A stretch of 17,192 bases of DNA, from positions 1 to 17,192 of the forward strand of contig UQXU01000034.1 in NCBI GenBank assembly GCA_900545085.1, written 5' to 3'. Of this stretch, positions 1-8,952 are shown one piece after another. A program made the translations under genes and the position numbers. This stretch comes from an uncultured Eubacteriales bacterium (GTDB taxonomy: Bacteria > Bacillota > Clostridia > Christensenellales > Christensenellaceae). Within the stretch, counting starts at the first letter, position 1. Every line of letters begins with the position of its first letter. The notes beneath the pieces are model-generated. The model had not been told where the DNA came from. It did no database searches and saw only the letters and a list, made by a program, of their open reading frames with translations.

Positions 1-271
1 ACAGTTTAAAAAATAGATATTGAAAAATGCGTTTGATGAGCTGAGATAGAAACAGCGGCGTTTTCGCTTAACTTACGAGGGTGGAGAAGGACTTTCTTCC
101 GGAGGCTGTTTTGAAAATGTTCATAAAAAACAAAAGAATTTCTTTACTCTTTTGATAGACCAAACGTATATAGAATTAAACTATTGTTACCATAGCAAAT
201 ATCTATAACAGATTTAAATAGAGTTTCGAGTGAACGATAAGTAAAAAAGCAGTTCACGACAGAAAGGAGCA
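1..271. other. Gene-poor left edge of the window
   Basis: All three + frames are stopped within the first 22 bases, so no + strand gene enters from the left. The short frames here have no recognisable product. The stretch is AT-rich to the right of about 115. Weak -10-like hexamers occur (TAGAAT at 171-176, TATAAC at 204-209), but none has a good -35 at 16-18 nt. The promoter for the following small gene and radA is therefore not assigned. No remnant of a nuclease domain that would match the tail-like protein at 278-475 could be read here. Confidence 0.6.
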
Positions 272-277
272 TTGAAA

Positions 278-475
278 ATGTTGGCGTATAATTATCATCA
301 GAACGATACAGAGATTCGCGGCTTTGAGAGCGGCTTCATCAGAGGCTTCAACAACGGCAAGCAGAAGGGTCTGCTCATGGCGGCGAGAAATATGCTTGCG
401 GCCGGCATGACTTGCAATGCTGTAGCTGAAATCCTGCATTTTGACGTGAAGGATGTAGAAACTCTTGCAAAATAA
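278..475 (+). CDS. Small orphan protein resembling the C-terminal tail of Rpn/PD-(D/E)XK nucleases
   Basis: A 65-residue protein. Residues about 14-31 carry glycines at four-residue spacing (GFESGFIRGFNNGKQKG), followed by a helix pair (MAARNMLAAGM, then VAEILHFDVKDVETLAK). This is the layout seen at the C-terminus of Rpn-type recombination-promoting nucleases/putative transposases: Gly-repeat helix, then a short helix-turn-helix-like element. The catalytic PD-(D/E)XK domain is absent, and nothing in the 270 bases upstream supplies it. The start is put at ATG 278 because AAAGGAG at 263-269 lies 8 nt before it; the in-frame TTG at 272 is only 2 nt from that site. The gene ends 30 nt before radA and may be cotranscribed. 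Its three isoleucines are ATT/ATC, never ATA, unlike the neighbouring housekeeping genes, though three codons is a tiny sample. The family match is from memory of the pattern; the role is unknown. Confidence 0.65.
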   Translation: MLAYNYHQNDTEIRGFESGFIRGFNNGKQKGLLMAARNMLAAGMTCNAVAEILHFDVKDVETLAK

Positions 476-505
476 AATTACTTTTATAAGCAAAGGAAAA
501 AGCAA

Positions 506-1852
506 ATGCGGTCGAATAAGGACGGTTTTGTATGCACTGAATGTGGATATGTGAGCGCGTCATATATGGGCAGATGCCCGTCGTGCCGCGCGTTTCAAAC
601 GATGGTAGAGTGGAAGCGTCCACGCCCCGAAAAGGAGCCGGATACTTCCACTTTTGCTGCGCCCGCGCCTCTGTCCGCTCATGTGAAACCGGCGGAAAGG
701 CTGCTCACGGGGATATCCGAGCTGGACAGCGTGCTGGGAGGCGGGCTGGTCGCGGGGAGCGTCGTGCTGGCGGGCGGAGAGCCGGGGATAGGCAAATCGA
801 CGCTGTTTTTGCAGGCGGCGAGCGTACTTTCTGCAAAAACTGACGTGCTGTATGTGTCGGGGGAGGAATCTGCGGCGCAGGTGGCTCTTAGGCGAGACAG
901 GCTGAAGCTGAAGCAGGATATAATGTTTCTGGCTGACAACATATTGGAAAGCGCGGTATTCTCGGCGGAGAAGCTGGGAGCGAAGGTGCTGTTTATAGAT
1001 TCTATACAAACGCTGACTATGCAGAACAGCGATTCCGCGCCGGGCAGCGTGAGCCAGGTCAGAGAATGCGCGGCGGCTCTGGCGGATTTTGCTCGCAGGT
1101 CGGCTTGCGCCGTGGTGCTGATAGGACATGTCACTAAGGACGGCGCGATAGCAGGACCGCGCGTGCTGGAGCATCTGGTGGACACGGTGCTGTATTTCGA
1201 AGGCGAGCGCCATACGTCTCTTCGCGTGCTGCGTGCGGTTAAAAACAGATTCGGCTCGACTAACGAAATAGGCGTGTTCGAAATGACGGGAGAGGGTATG
1301 CGTGAGGTAAACAGCCCGTCGGCGGCTATGCTCAGTCTTTTCGGGAGCGACGCTGCGGGGGCGTGCCTCTGCTGTGCTGTCGAAGGGACGCGCCCCGTGC
1401 TCCTGGAGGTGGAGGCGCTGGTCTCGCGGACGAGCTTCGGAAATCCGCGCAGAATGAGCACGGGCGTGGACCATGGCAGGATGAGTATGATAATCGCCGT
1501 GCTGGAGAAAAAGATAGGGCTGAAGCTGTTTGATCAGGATATATTCCTGAATGTAGGCGGAGGCATGAGACTGAGCGAGCCGGGCATAGATCTTGCGGTC
1601 GCGGCGGCGATAGTCTCCTCTTTGCGAAACAGAGCTGTGGCAAAGGGCACTGTCATATTCGGAGAGATAGCGCTCACGGGAGAGCTGCGCCCCGTATCTC
1701 GTATGGAGCAGAGAATTGCTGAGGCGGCGAGAATGGGAATGAAGCGTGTGGTTGCGCCGGGGGCGGGCGAATTTGCCAGAGACGGGATAGAGTGCATAGA
1801 CGTGACGAGCGTTTACGAAATGCTCTCGGCGGTGCTGGCGAAGAACGCATGA
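506..1852 (+). CDS. radA: DNA repair protein RadA (Sms)
   Basis: A RecA-related ATPase that helps branch migration and processing of recombination intermediates. The 448 residues are close to the usual 455-460. Visible parts in order: an N-terminal zinc finger C10-x2-C13-x10-C24-x2-C27; Walker A GEPGIGKS at 91-98; Walker B VLFID at 161-165; the RadA signature KNRFG at 246-250; and a C-terminal Lon-protease-like domain containing the characteristic DIFLNVGGG and DLAVAAAI segments. ATG 506 follows AAAGGA (492-497) at 8 nt. It lies just downstream of the Rpn-tail orphan and is followed by a hairpin terminator at 2043-2093, so the transcript probably ends there. All key residues are present. Confidence 0.97.
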   Translation: MRSNKDGFVCTECGYVSASYMGRCPSCRAFQTMVEWKRPRPEKEPDTSTFAAPAPLSAHVKPAERLLTGISELDSVLGGGLVAGSVVLAGGEPGIGKSTLFLQAASVLSAKTDVLYVSGEESAAQVALRRDRLKLKQDIMFLADNILESAVFSAEKLGAKVLFIDSIQTLTMQNSDSAPGSVSQVRECAAALADFARRSACAVVLIGHVTKDGAIAGPRVLEHLVDTVLYFEGERHTSLRVLRAVKNRFGSTNEIGVFEMTGEGMREVNSPSAAMLSLFGSDAAGACLCCAVEGTRPVLLEVEALVSRTSFGNPRRMSTGVDHGRMSMIIAVLEKKIGLKLFDQDIFLNVGGGMRLSEPGIDLAVAAAIVSSLRNRAVAKGTVIFGEIALTGELRPVSRMEQRIAEAARMGMKRVVAPGAGEFARDGIECIDVTSVYEMLSAVLAKNA

Positions 1853-2042
1853 CGCGGGAGTGAGCGTAGGAAATCGCTGATAAAGCAGCGCGTATTTTCG
1901 CGGACTGATTTTCGCAATGTTTACGATATATCCCAAACAATTGAATACTTTGAGAAAGCGGATTTTTGCATTTATACATCAGTTTCGCACTCAGCGCAGT
2001 TATGCGCAAAAATACAGAGTACACAGCATTCGGAGCATTCTG
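1853..2042. other. Non-coding gap between radA and its terminator
   Basis: No gene-like frame is seen on either strand. Two small dyads occur: CGCTG/CAGCG (1875-1879 with 1886-1890) and GCGCA/TGCGC (1994-1998 with 2003-2007). Neither is followed by a run of T. Why radA's 3' region is nearly 200 nt long before the terminator is not evident. Confidence 0.4.
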
Positions 2043-2093
2043 CCCCCTGCCGCAGGATAAGCGCGCGCAGGGGGATTTTCTGATTCTTTTTTT
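2043..2093 (+). terminator. Intrinsic terminator after radA
   Basis: CCCCCTGC (2043-2050) pairs perfectly with GCAGGGGG (2067-2074), giving 8 bp with a 16-nt loop. It is followed by ATTTTC and then seven T at 2087-2093. It lies upstream of the gyrB promoter and would separate radA transcription from the gyrase operon. Confidence 0.7.
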
Positions 2094-2125
2094 ATATAAT
2101 TAATGCAGAATCATGCTAAAAGGGC

Positions 2126-2154
2126 TTTAAAAAATGCGTCAAATGAGATATAAT
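2126..2154 (+). promoter_or_regulatory. Sigma-A type promoter for gyrB and the downstream run
   Basis: A perfect -10 TATAAT at 2149-2154 lies 17 nt after a weak -35 TTTAAA at 2126-2131. Transcription should start near 2161, leaving a leader of about 130 nt before the gyrB ATG. Confidence 0.65.
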
Positions 2155-2169
2155 ATAAAGGAAGGAATC

Positions 2170-2215
2170 ATGCGAAGCTCTCATGCAATCCTGCTCTGGG
2201 AGGTTCGCATTTTTT
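2170..2215 (+). promoter_or_regulatory. Terminator-like hairpin in the gyrB leader (possible attenuator)
   Basis: ATGCGAA (2170-2176) pairs with TTCGCAT (2204-2210). After one G-G mismatch, CTCTC (2178-2182) pairs with GGGAG (2198-2202) including one G-U. The stem runs straight into six T (2210-2215). It starts about 10 nt after the predicted transcription start and ends 75 nt before the gyrB ATG. The form is that of an intrinsic terminator inside a leader. Regulation by attenuation is inferred, and no ligand-binding fold was recognised. Confidence 0.5.
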
Positions 2216-2216
2216 C

Positions 2217-2236
2217 AAACTGCATTTTTGCGGTTT
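2217..2236 (+). promoter_or_regulatory. Second hairpin in the gyrB leader
   Basis: AAACTGCA (2217-2224) pairs with TGCGGTTT (2229-2236) over 8 bp with one G-U and a four-T loop. It directly follows the terminator-like hairpin. The loop T run could also pair with upstream A-rich RNA, so the two hairpins may be parts of one leader structure. Confidence 0.4.
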
Positions 2237-2290
2237 AGCTGTACCGATATGCTTGTTTCAGCAAAAATCACAAAGAAAACAGAGGTAAGT

Positions 2291-4201
2291 ATGACAGGAC
2301 AAAACGCAGTATACGACGAAAACCAAATACAGGTGCTGGAGGGGCTGGAGGCCGTGCGCCGCAGGCCAGGCATGTATATAGGCTCGACGGATAAGCGCGG
2401 TCTGCATCACTTGGTTTATGAAATAGTAGACAATTCGGTAGACGAGGCGATGGCGGGCTTTTGCGACGAGATAAACGTCGTGATACGCGCGGACGGCAGC
2501 ATATCCGTCAGGGACAACGGCAGAGGCATCCCTACGGGCGTCCAGGCGGCGACGGGCAAGTCAGCTCTCGAGGTTGCTCTCACAGTCCTGCACGCCGGAG
2601 GAAAATTCGGAGGAAACGGATACAAGGTCTCCGGAGGTCTGCATGGCGTCGGCGTGAGCGTCGTCAACGCGCTCAGCGAATGGCTGGAGGCGAAGGTATG
2701 CCGCGATGGGAAGGTGTTCCGTCAGACGTATACCAGAGGAGAGACGACCAGCGATGTGGACGTCGTCGGCGAGGCGGACGGCACGACGGGAACGCAGATA
2801 ACTTTCAAGCCGGACGGAGAGATATTCGAGACGCTGGAGTTTGATTACAATACTCTGCGCGTCAGATTTCGCGAGATGGCATTCCTGAACAAGGGAATAC
2901 GCATAACCCTGAGAGATGAAAGAACAGAGCCTGCCACGGAGCATGACTTCTGTTACGAAGGCGGAATCAGCTCGTATGTCGATTTCCTCAATAAAAACAA
3001 GCAGACTCTCATCGCGGAGCCGCTATACATGAGCGGCGCGGACGGAGAGAGGACGGTAGAGGTCGCGCTGCAATATAACGATTCTTACAATGAGCTCATA
3101 CATTCTTACGCGAACAACATCGCTACCCATGAGGGAGGCACGCACGAAACCGGATTCCGCTCAGCTCTTACAAGAGTTCTAAACGATTATGCACGCAGGA
3201 TGAACTTTATGAAGAGCGCGGACGAGAGCCTCTCCGGCGAGGACGTCCGCGAGGGAATTGTGGCGATAATCTCGGTCAAGCTGCCCGAGCCTCAGTTTGA
3301 AGGACAGACCAAAACAAAGCTCGGCAATTCCGTAATGCGCACGCTTGTTGAGTCGGTAGTGGTCAAAGGGATGAATCAGTATCTCGAGGAGAATCCGAAA
3401 GCGGGCAAGGCTATAATAGACAAGTGCCTCATGGCGAGACGCGCCAGAGAAGCTGCGAGAAAGGCGAGAGACGTAACCAGAAAGAAATCCGGCCTGTTCT
3501 CCATGCCTTCTAAGCTCGCTCCGCAGACGAGCAAAAACCCCGAGGAATCCGAGCTGTTTATAGTAGAGGGCGACAGCGCAGGCGGCAGCGCGAAATCGGG
3601 GCGCGACAGACGCACCCAGGCGATACTCCCGCTCCGAGGGAAGATACTCAACGTCGAAAAAGCCAGACTTGACCGCGCGCTGGACAACGAAGAAATACGC
3701 GCAATGATAACTATTCTCGGAACGGGAATAGGAGAGGACTTTAATATAGAGAATCTGCGCTATCACAAGGTCATAATAATGACGGATGCGGACGTAGACG
3801 GCAGCCATATAAGGACGCTTCTGCTGACGTTCTTCTATCGCTACATGCGCCCTCTCGTCGAGCAGGGGCATGTATACATCGCTCAGCCGCCGCTGTACAA
3901 GATGCAGCAGGGCAAGCAGATAACCTACGCCTACGATGATGAACAGCTCAGGAGCTATATGGATAATCTCCCGGCGGGGGCGAAGGTGGATGTGCAGAGG
4001 TATAAAGGTCTGGGCGAGATGAACGCGGATCAGCTAAAGGATACGACTATGGATCCGGAGAAGCGCACTCTGCTCAAGGTCACCGTTGACGATACGATAG
4101 GCATAGACGAGGTTTTCACCGTTCTGATGGGTCAGAACGTCGAACCGAGGCGCGAGTTTATCATAAACAACTCTGATCTCGTAGCTGATCTGGACGTTTG
4201 A
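2291..4201 (+). CDS. gyrB: DNA gyrase subunit B
   Basis: The ATPase subunit of gyrase, which drives negative supercoiling with GyrA. It has 636 residues from ATG 2291, the usual Gram-positive length. The GHKL ATPase domain shows EIVDNSVDE (general base E44, Mg ligand N48), RDNGRGIP (D75) and [15 protein letters not shown]. The TOPRIM domain shows EGDSAGG (E426), [12 protein letters not shown] and TDADVDG (D499, D501, D503), and later [10 protein letters not shown]. The frame is open back to an ATG at 2183, but those 36 extra residues lie inside the leader hairpins and do not resemble GyrB. GAGG at 2282-2285 is 5 nt from ATG 2291, so that start is preferred. gyrA follows after 41 nt. Confidence 0.97.
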   Translation: MTGQNAVYDENQIQVLEGLEAVRRRPGMYIGSTDKRGLHHLVYEIVDNSVDEAMAGFCDEINVVIRADGSISVRDNGRGIPTGVQAATGKSALEVALTVLHAGGKFGGNGYKVSGGLHGVGVSVVNALSEWLEAKVCRDGKVFRQTYTRGETTSDVDVVGEADGTTGTQITFKPDGEIFETLEFDYNTLRVRFREMAFLNKGIRITLRDERTEPATEHDFCYEGGISSYVDFLNKNKQTLIAEPLYMSGADGERTVEVALQYNDSYNELIHSYANNIATHEGGTHETGFRSALTRVLNDYARRMNFMKSADESLSGEDVREGIVAIISVKLPEPQFEGQTKTKLGNSVMRTLVESVVVKGMNQYLEENPKAGKAIIDKCLMARRAREAARKARDVTRKKSGLFSMPSKLAPQTSKNPEESELFIVEGDSAGGSAKSGRDRRTQAILPLRGKILNVEKARLDRALDNEEIRAMITILGTGIGEDFNIENLRYHKVIIMTDADVDGSHIRTLLLTFFYRYMRPLVEQGHVYIAQPPLYKMQQGKQITYAYDDEQLRSYMDNLPAGAKVDVQRYKGLGEMNADQLKDTTMDPEKRTLLKVTVDDTIGIDEVFTVLMGQNVEPRREFIINNSDLVADLDV

Positions 4202-4242
4202 TCGGCGACTCTGAGATATAGATATCATTTGGAGGATATGCT

Positions 4243-6711
4243 TTGAGTGAAATAACTCCTAACGAAACAAATACATCAAAGGTAATACCGATAGATCTGA
4301 AAGAGGAGATGCAGAAATCGTTCATCTCCTATGCTATGGCGGTAATAATAAACAGAGCGCTGCCGGACGTGCGCGACGGTCTCAAACCGGTTCACAGACG
4401 AATACTCTACTCTATGAACGAGCTGGGTCTGACGCCGGATAAGCCTCATAAAAAGTGCGCGCGTATAGTCGGCGACGTGCTGGGTAAATATCATCCGCAC
4501 GGAGATACGGCTATATACGACAGTCTCGTGCGCATGGCGCAGGATTTCTCTACCAGATACCTTCTCGTGGACGGACACGGAAATTTCGGCTCTGTGGACG
4601 GAGACAGCGCGGCCGCGATGCGTTATACAGAAGCCAGAATGGGCAGAATAACGACGGAGCTCCTGCGCGATATAGACAAAAACACGGTAGACTTCTATCC
4701 GAACTTTGACGAATCGCTCATGCAGCCCACCACGCTCCCCTGCCGTTATCCTAACCTGCTCGTGAACGGCACGGGCGGTATAGCCGTAGGCATGACCACA
4801 AACATACCGCCGCACAATCTCGGAGAGACGATAGACGCGGCGGTCATGCTGATAGATAATCCGGACGCGACGATATTCGACCTCATGAAGGTCCTGCCGG
4901 GGCCGGATTTCCCAACGGGCGGTTTGATAGTCGGAACCTCGGGCATACGCGAGGCGTACAAGACGGGACGCGGCAGGATAAAGGTGCGCGCGCGCGCCGA
5001 GATAGAACAGGAAAAAGACGGCAAAGAGGCTATAATAATAAGCGAGATACCCTACCAGGTAAACAAAGAGGAGCTGGTAAAGACCATAAATACTATGGTG
5101 CATGAGAAAAGGCTCGAAGGCGTTACGGAGTGCAGGGACGAATCGGATCATTCCGGAATGCGCGTTGTCATAAACCTGAAAAAGGGAGTCTCGGGGAATG
5201 TTGTGCTTAACAGACTGTATAAGCATACCCAGATGCAGACTACTTTCGGCGTGATAATGCTTGCGCTGGTAGACGGTCAGCCGCGGATACTCGATATAAA
5301 GCAGGCTCTGGCAGAATACCTCAAGTATCAGGAAGAGGTTATAGAGAGACGCACGAGATACGACCTCGAAAAGGCGGAAAAGCGCGCTCATATTCTGGAA
5401 GGTCTGCTCAGAGCGCTCGATTTCATAGACGAAATAATAAACACGATAAGAAGCTCGCCGGACCCGACGACTGCGAGAACTGCTCTATGCGAGAAATTTG
5501 ATTTTTCCGAGGTGCAGGCTCAGGCGATACTCGATATGCGTTTGCAGCGCTTGACAGGCTTGGAACGCGAGAAGCTTGAGACGGAGTACGAGGCTCTCAT
5601 GGAGCGCATCAAGCGCTATCGCGAGCTGCTTGCAGATCCGCATCTCATATTGCTTGAGGTAAAGAAAGACCTACTGGAGATCAAAGATAAATACGGAGAC
5701 GACAGACGCACGTCAATCTCTGTCGACGAGGAGGAAATAGACTCTGACGAGCTGGTGCAGGAGGAGGACATGATGGTCACTCTGACTCATTTCGGATACG
5801 TCAAGCGAATTTCACCTGCGGCCTACAAGGCGCAGCATCGCGGCGGACGCGGCATAACGGGGCTGACTACGCGGGAGGATGATTTCGCGCAGCATGTTCT
5901 CGTCACATCTACGCATTCGCACATCTTCTTCTTTACGGACAAGGGCAAGGTCTATACGAAAAAATGCTACCAGCTGCCCGAGGCGGGACGCCAGGCGAAG
6001 GGCACGGCTATAGTCAACCTGCTCTCTCTCGACGCAGGAGAAAAGATAACGGCGATGATACCGTCGAGCGAGCTGACGAAGGAAGGCTATCTCTTCTTTG
6101 CGACTAAGAACGGAACGATAAAGCGCACGTCTCTCGCGGAATTTGCAAATTTGCGTCAGCATGGACTCAAGGCGATAGAGCTGCGCGAGGACGATAAGCT
6201 TGTCAGCGTGTTCAAAACGACAGGGAGCGCGGATATAATGTTGGGTACGCGCAAAGGTCAGGCGATTAGATTCCGCGAAACGGACGTCCGTCCGATGGGC
6301 AGAGCGGCTATGGGCTGCCGCGGAATAGCTTTGCGCGAGGGAGACGAGGTTATAGCGGCGTTCCCCGTTATGAGCGAATACATACTGAGCATAACGGAGC
6401 AGGGCTATGGCAAGAGAATGAAGGCGGACGAATTCCGCTTGCAGAATAGAGGCGGATACGGTCTGCGCGCCGCGGCGATAACGGACAGATCGGGGGATGT
6501 AGCCGGATTGGAGTGCGTCCGAGAGGGCGAGGATCTCATGCTCGTGTCTGATGAGAACGTAGTAATACGAATGAAGGCGGACGAAATTTCAATATACGGC
6601 AGAAATGCTCAAGGCGTGCGCGTCATGCGCATAGGTGAGGGCGCGAAGGTCGTCTGCATGGCTCGTCTGGACGGCGAAGCCGAAGAGGACGAGATCGCCG
6701 GAGAAGAATAG
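4243..6711 (+). CDS. gyrA: DNA gyrase subunit A
   Basis: The breakage-reunion subunit of gyrase, 822 residues. The catalytic tyrosine is Y128 in [10 protein letters not shown]. The quinolone-determining segment [10 protein letters not shown] places T89 and D93 at the positions of E. coli S83 and D87; Thr here is also the normal residue in C. difficile. The C-terminal beta-pinwheel carries a GyrA box QHRGGRG at 531-537, which marks gyrase rather than topoisomerase IV ParC, and the protein ends in an acidic tail. The start is TTG 4243: GGAGG at 4231-4235 sits 7 nt before it, and the nearby ATG at 4238 is out of frame and stops after two codons. Nearly all isoleucines near the N-terminus are ATA. 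Confidence 0.97.
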   Translation: MSEITPNETNTSKVIPIDLKEEMQKSFISYAMAVIINRALPDVRDGLKPVHRRILYSMNELGLTPDKPHKKCARIVGDVLGKYHPHGDTAIYDSLVRMAQDFSTRYLLVDGHGNFGSVDGDSAAAMRYTEARMGRITTELLRDIDKNTVDFYPNFDESLMQPTTLPCRYPNLLVNGTGGIAVGMTTNIPPHNLGETIDAAVMLIDNPDATIFDLMKVLPGPDFPTGGLIVGTSGIREAYKTGRGRIKVRARAEIEQEKDGKEAIIISEIPYQVNKEELVKTINTMVHEKRLEGVTECRDESDHSGMRVVINLKKGVSGNVVLNRLYKHTQMQTTFGVIMLALVDGQPRILDIKQALAEYLKYQEEVIERRTRYDLEKAEKRAHILEGLLRALDFIDEIINTIRSSPDPTTARTALCEKFDFSEVQAQAILDMRLQRLTGLEREKLETEYEALMERIKRYRELLADPHLILLEVKKDLLEIKDKYGDDRRTSISVDEEEIDSDELVQEEDMMVTLTHFGYVKRISPAAYKAQHRGGRGITGLTTREDDFAQHVLVTSTHSHIFFFTDKGKVYTKKCYQLPEAGRQAKGTAIVNLLSLDAGEKITAMIPSSELTKEGYLFFATKNGTIKRTSLAEFANLRQHGLKAIELREDDKLVSVFKTTGSADIMLGTRKGQAIRFRETDVRPMGRAAMGCRGIALREGDEVIAAFPVMSEYILSITEQGYGKRMKADEFRLQNRGGYGLRAAAITDRSGDVAGLECVREGEDLMLVSDENVVIRMKADEISIYGRNAQGVRVMRIGEGAKVVCMARLDGEAEEDEIAGEE

Positions 6712-6714
6712 AAA

Positions 6715-7155
6715 ATGCGAAAGGGCAAATTAGGTCTACTCACCAGCATAAGCGAGATATTATCGTTTATGCTCCTTTTGTTTATGATAACTCAATACGC
6801 CTTGAGCGCAGACTCGCAGACTCAGTATATAGGAGGCTATGCGTATACCGTGATGTTTTGGCTGGGGTTCGCGGTGTACGGGCTGTTCGCCGTGCTCAAG
6901 CGTTTCCCCCGGCTGATAAATTATCCCGTAACTATAACGGCGAAAAACGTCGCGGCGCAGGCGAGGCTTATGCGGCTGATGCTGTCTACATCAACGCTTC
7001 TGTCTATGTGCATAGTCGCGGATATTTTCATAGGGCTGAGGCTGGCGGATCTGGGGATAAAGACGATAGCCCCGGTCATCGTCGCCGGAGCGTGCTTCCT
7101 GGGCATTATTGCAGATTTGCTGATATATTTTGCCGCAGCGAAAAAGCGAAAATAG
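6715..7155 (+). CDS. Four-helix membrane protein, DUF1648-like C-terminal part
   Basis: A 146-residue hydrophobic protein with four likely membrane segments at about 10-30, 43-63, 89-109 and 117-139, and a basic tail. The segment RFPRLINYPVTIT (63-75) and the helix after it resemble the region following the core of clostridial DUF1648 membrane proteins. The usual DUF1648 motif with a PxHxN-like loop is not seen. The link is therefore tentative and the function unknown. ATG 6715 comes 3 nt after the gyrA stop, with GGAGA at 6700-6704 inside the end of gyrA, which suggests translational coupling. ATA is the main Ile codon, as in gyrA, so it looks long resident in this genome. Confidence 0.75.
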   Translation: MRKGKLGLLTSISEILSFMLLLFMITQYALSADSQTQYIGGYAYTVMFWLGFAVYGLFAVLKRFPRLINYPVTITAKNVAAQARLMRLMLSTSTLLSMCIVADIFIGLRLADLGIKTIAPVIVAGACFLGIIADLLIYFAAAKKRK

Positions 7156-7201
7156 CTCAGACGCTTTATTTAACGCTAAATTTTTTAAGTAAAGGAATTG
7201 T

Positions 7202-8935
7202 ATGGTAAACGGAAATATAAAGGGCATACGTCAGACGGTGCTCGACGAAATAGACAAGCTGAATGAGCTGACGATGGAGCAGGACGAGTTCGCGTCGCCT
7301 GAGCTGATAGAAAAGATGGCTAAGTTTTCGTGCGACCTGAACAGAGAAATATCTGTATACATCACTCGTTCGGGCAGAGTTCTGGATGTGTCCATAGGCT
7401 CGGATACGAATGTAAGTCTGCCTTATATAAGAGTGCGCCGAGGCACGCTCGGGCTATCCGGCGTGCGCTGTATTCACACTCACCCCGGCGGCAATTCTAT
7501 GCTGTCGGGCGTGGATATAGGCACGCTGCTCAGCTCCAGGCTGGACGCTATGGCCGCGATTGGCGTGCGCGACGGACGCGCCTCGGGCATGACGGTGGGC
7601 TTTGTGGGAGAGGAGCTGACCAAGTGCGCGATAGCAGGTCCGTTCAACACGAAAAGACTGCCCAATGCAGCCTTGATGGCGGAGATACTTCGTGCGACAC
7701 AGAGGGTCTGCGAGCTGATTCGAATGTCGGACACGGGCACAGGGGCTGAAAAGGCGATGCTCGTCGGGCTGAACACGACAAAATACAGCATGGACGAGCT
7801 GGCCGAGCTTGCGAAAACGGCAGGCGCGGAGGTCGTCAGCAGCGACGTGCAGACACGAATAAGAGACAGAGCGTATTATATAGGCAAGGGCAAAGCCAAC
7901 GAGCTTGCGCTGAAAGCTTCGGCTTTGGACGCAGATACGGCTATATTCGACGACGAGCTTTCTCCCATAGAGACGAGAAATCTGGAGGAAGTGCTGGGTC
8001 TCAAAGTAATAGACAGGACGACGCTCATACTGGATATATTCGCAAAGCGAGCCAAGACGCACGAGGGCAAGCTTCAGGTAGAGCTGGCTCAGCTGAAATA
8101 CAGCCTGCCGAGGCTGACGGAGCAGGGCGCGGGCCTCTCCAGGCTGGGAGGCGGAATAGGCACGCGAGGCCCCGGAGAGATGAAGCTGGAGATTGACAGA
8201 AGAAGAATACGCAGGCGTATATACGAGCTGGAGCAGCAGCTGTCTAAGCTCAAAGCGCAGAGAGATCTCCGGCGGAACAAGCGCAAAAAAGGGGAGACAA
8301 AGCAGGTCGCTCTCGTGGGCTACACTAATTCAGGGAAATCTACGCTGCTTAATACGCTTTCAAAATCGGATGTTTTGGCGAAAGATATGCTCTTTGCGAC
8401 ATTAGATCCGGTTACGCGGAAGATAATTTCCAAAAGCGGAAAGGAATTTCTCCTGACGGATACGGTAGGCTTTATAGAGAAGCTGCCGCATGAGTTGGTC
8501 AATGCGTTTTCCTCTACTCTCGAGGAAGCTGTTTACGCAGATCTGCTGCTGAACGTCGCGGACATCTCCAATCCCAATCACGAAAAACAGACGAAGGTGG
8601 TCGGGAAGGTGCTCTGCGACCTCGGAGCGGGAGATAAGCCGATTATTCACGTTTATAATAAATGCGATAAGCCGCATGAACCTCTGCCCGAGCGCAGAAA
8701 CTGCGTCTGCATATCTGCGAAGACGGGCGAGGGGCTGGACGAGCTTATGGACGCTATAGAAAAAGCCCTGACGCCGAAGCTCGTGACGCGGACTGTATCG
8801 CTCGGATACGATGAGGGAGCGAAGCTGGCTATGATAACCAAATATGCAGAAGATATGAATATCGAATATACAGATACGCAAATGATAGTGACTGCGAAGC
8901 TGCCGGCTGACGCGGTGAAGAGAATACTGCAATAA
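7202..8935 (+). CDS. hflX: Ribosome-associated GTPase HflX with JAMM-like N-terminal domain
   Basis: HflX binds the 50S subunit and splits stalled or hibernating ribosomes. This copy has 577 residues against about 420 for E. coli HflX. The canonical part begins near 180: the HflX N-domain ([11 protein letters not shown], 226-236), the Gly-rich linker [15 protein letters not shown] (321-335), then the G domain with G1 GYTNSGKST (373-381), G3 DTVGF (420-424), G4 NKCD (486-489) and G5 SAK (505-507). The extra first ~170 residues contain [14 protein letters not shown] (92-105), which fits the JAMM metalloprotease pattern HxHP-x6-S-x2-D, with E49 a possible upstream Glu. I recall similar extensions in other clostridial HflX proteins. 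Whether the domain binds zinc or cleaves anything is unknown. ATG 7202 follows AAAGGA (7191-7196) at 5 nt. Confidence 0.95.
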   Translation: MVNGNIKGIRQTVLDEIDKLNELTMEQDEFASPELIEKMAKFSCDLNREISVYITRSGRVLDVSIGSDTNVSLPYIRVRRGTLGLSGVRCIHTHPGGNSMLSGVDIGTLLSSRLDAMAAIGVRDGRASGMTVGFVGEELTKCAIAGPFNTKRLPNAALMAEILRATQRVCELIRMSDTGTGAEKAMLVGLNTTKYSMDELAELAKTAGAEVVSSDVQTRIRDRAYYIGKGKANELALKASALDADTAIFDDELSPIETRNLEEVLGLKVIDRTTLILDIFAKRAKTHEGKLQVELAQLKYSLPRLTEQGAGLSRLGGGIGTRGPGEMKLEIDRRRIRRRIYELEQQLSKLKAQRDLRRNKRKKGETKQVALVGYTNSGKSTLLNTLSKSDVLAKDMLFATLDPVTRKIISKSGKEFLLTDTVGFIEKLPHELVNAFSSTLEEAVYADLLLNVADISNPNHEKQTKVVGKVLCDLGAGDKPIIHVYNKCDKPHEPLPERRNCVCISAKTGEGLDELMDAIEKALTPKLVTRTVSLGYDEGAKLAMITKYAEDMNIEYTDTQMIVTAKLPADAVKRILQ

Positions 8936-8952
8936 TAGTGAGGAATAAAGGA

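Noticed and set aside
560..1936. Long minus-strand frame opposite radA
   Set aside because: It mirrors the codon pattern of radA; the product is Arg/His/Tyr-rich with no recognisable domain and no ribosome site, while radA is certain.
2183..2290. N-terminal extension of GyrB starting at 2183
   Set aside because: The 36 residues lie inside leader hairpins, have no ribosome site and do not resemble GyrB; ATG 2291 begins a standard GyrB N-terminus.
4238..4246. Two-codon frame ATG-CTT-TGA just before gyrA
   Set aside because: It uses the gyrA ribosome site at a poor distance and is probably chance; it only matters as a reason to prefer TTG 4243.
4507..4521. Thr at the E. coli GyrA S83 position as a resistance mutation
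   Set aside because: Thr is the normal residue at this position in some Clostridia such as C. difficile, so it is not evidence of acquired quinolone resistance.
4276..5391. Long minus-strand frame opposite gyrA
   Set aside because: Again a shadow of a certain gene, Tyr/His/Arg-rich, with no domain; opposite-strand frames of this kind follow from the codon bias.
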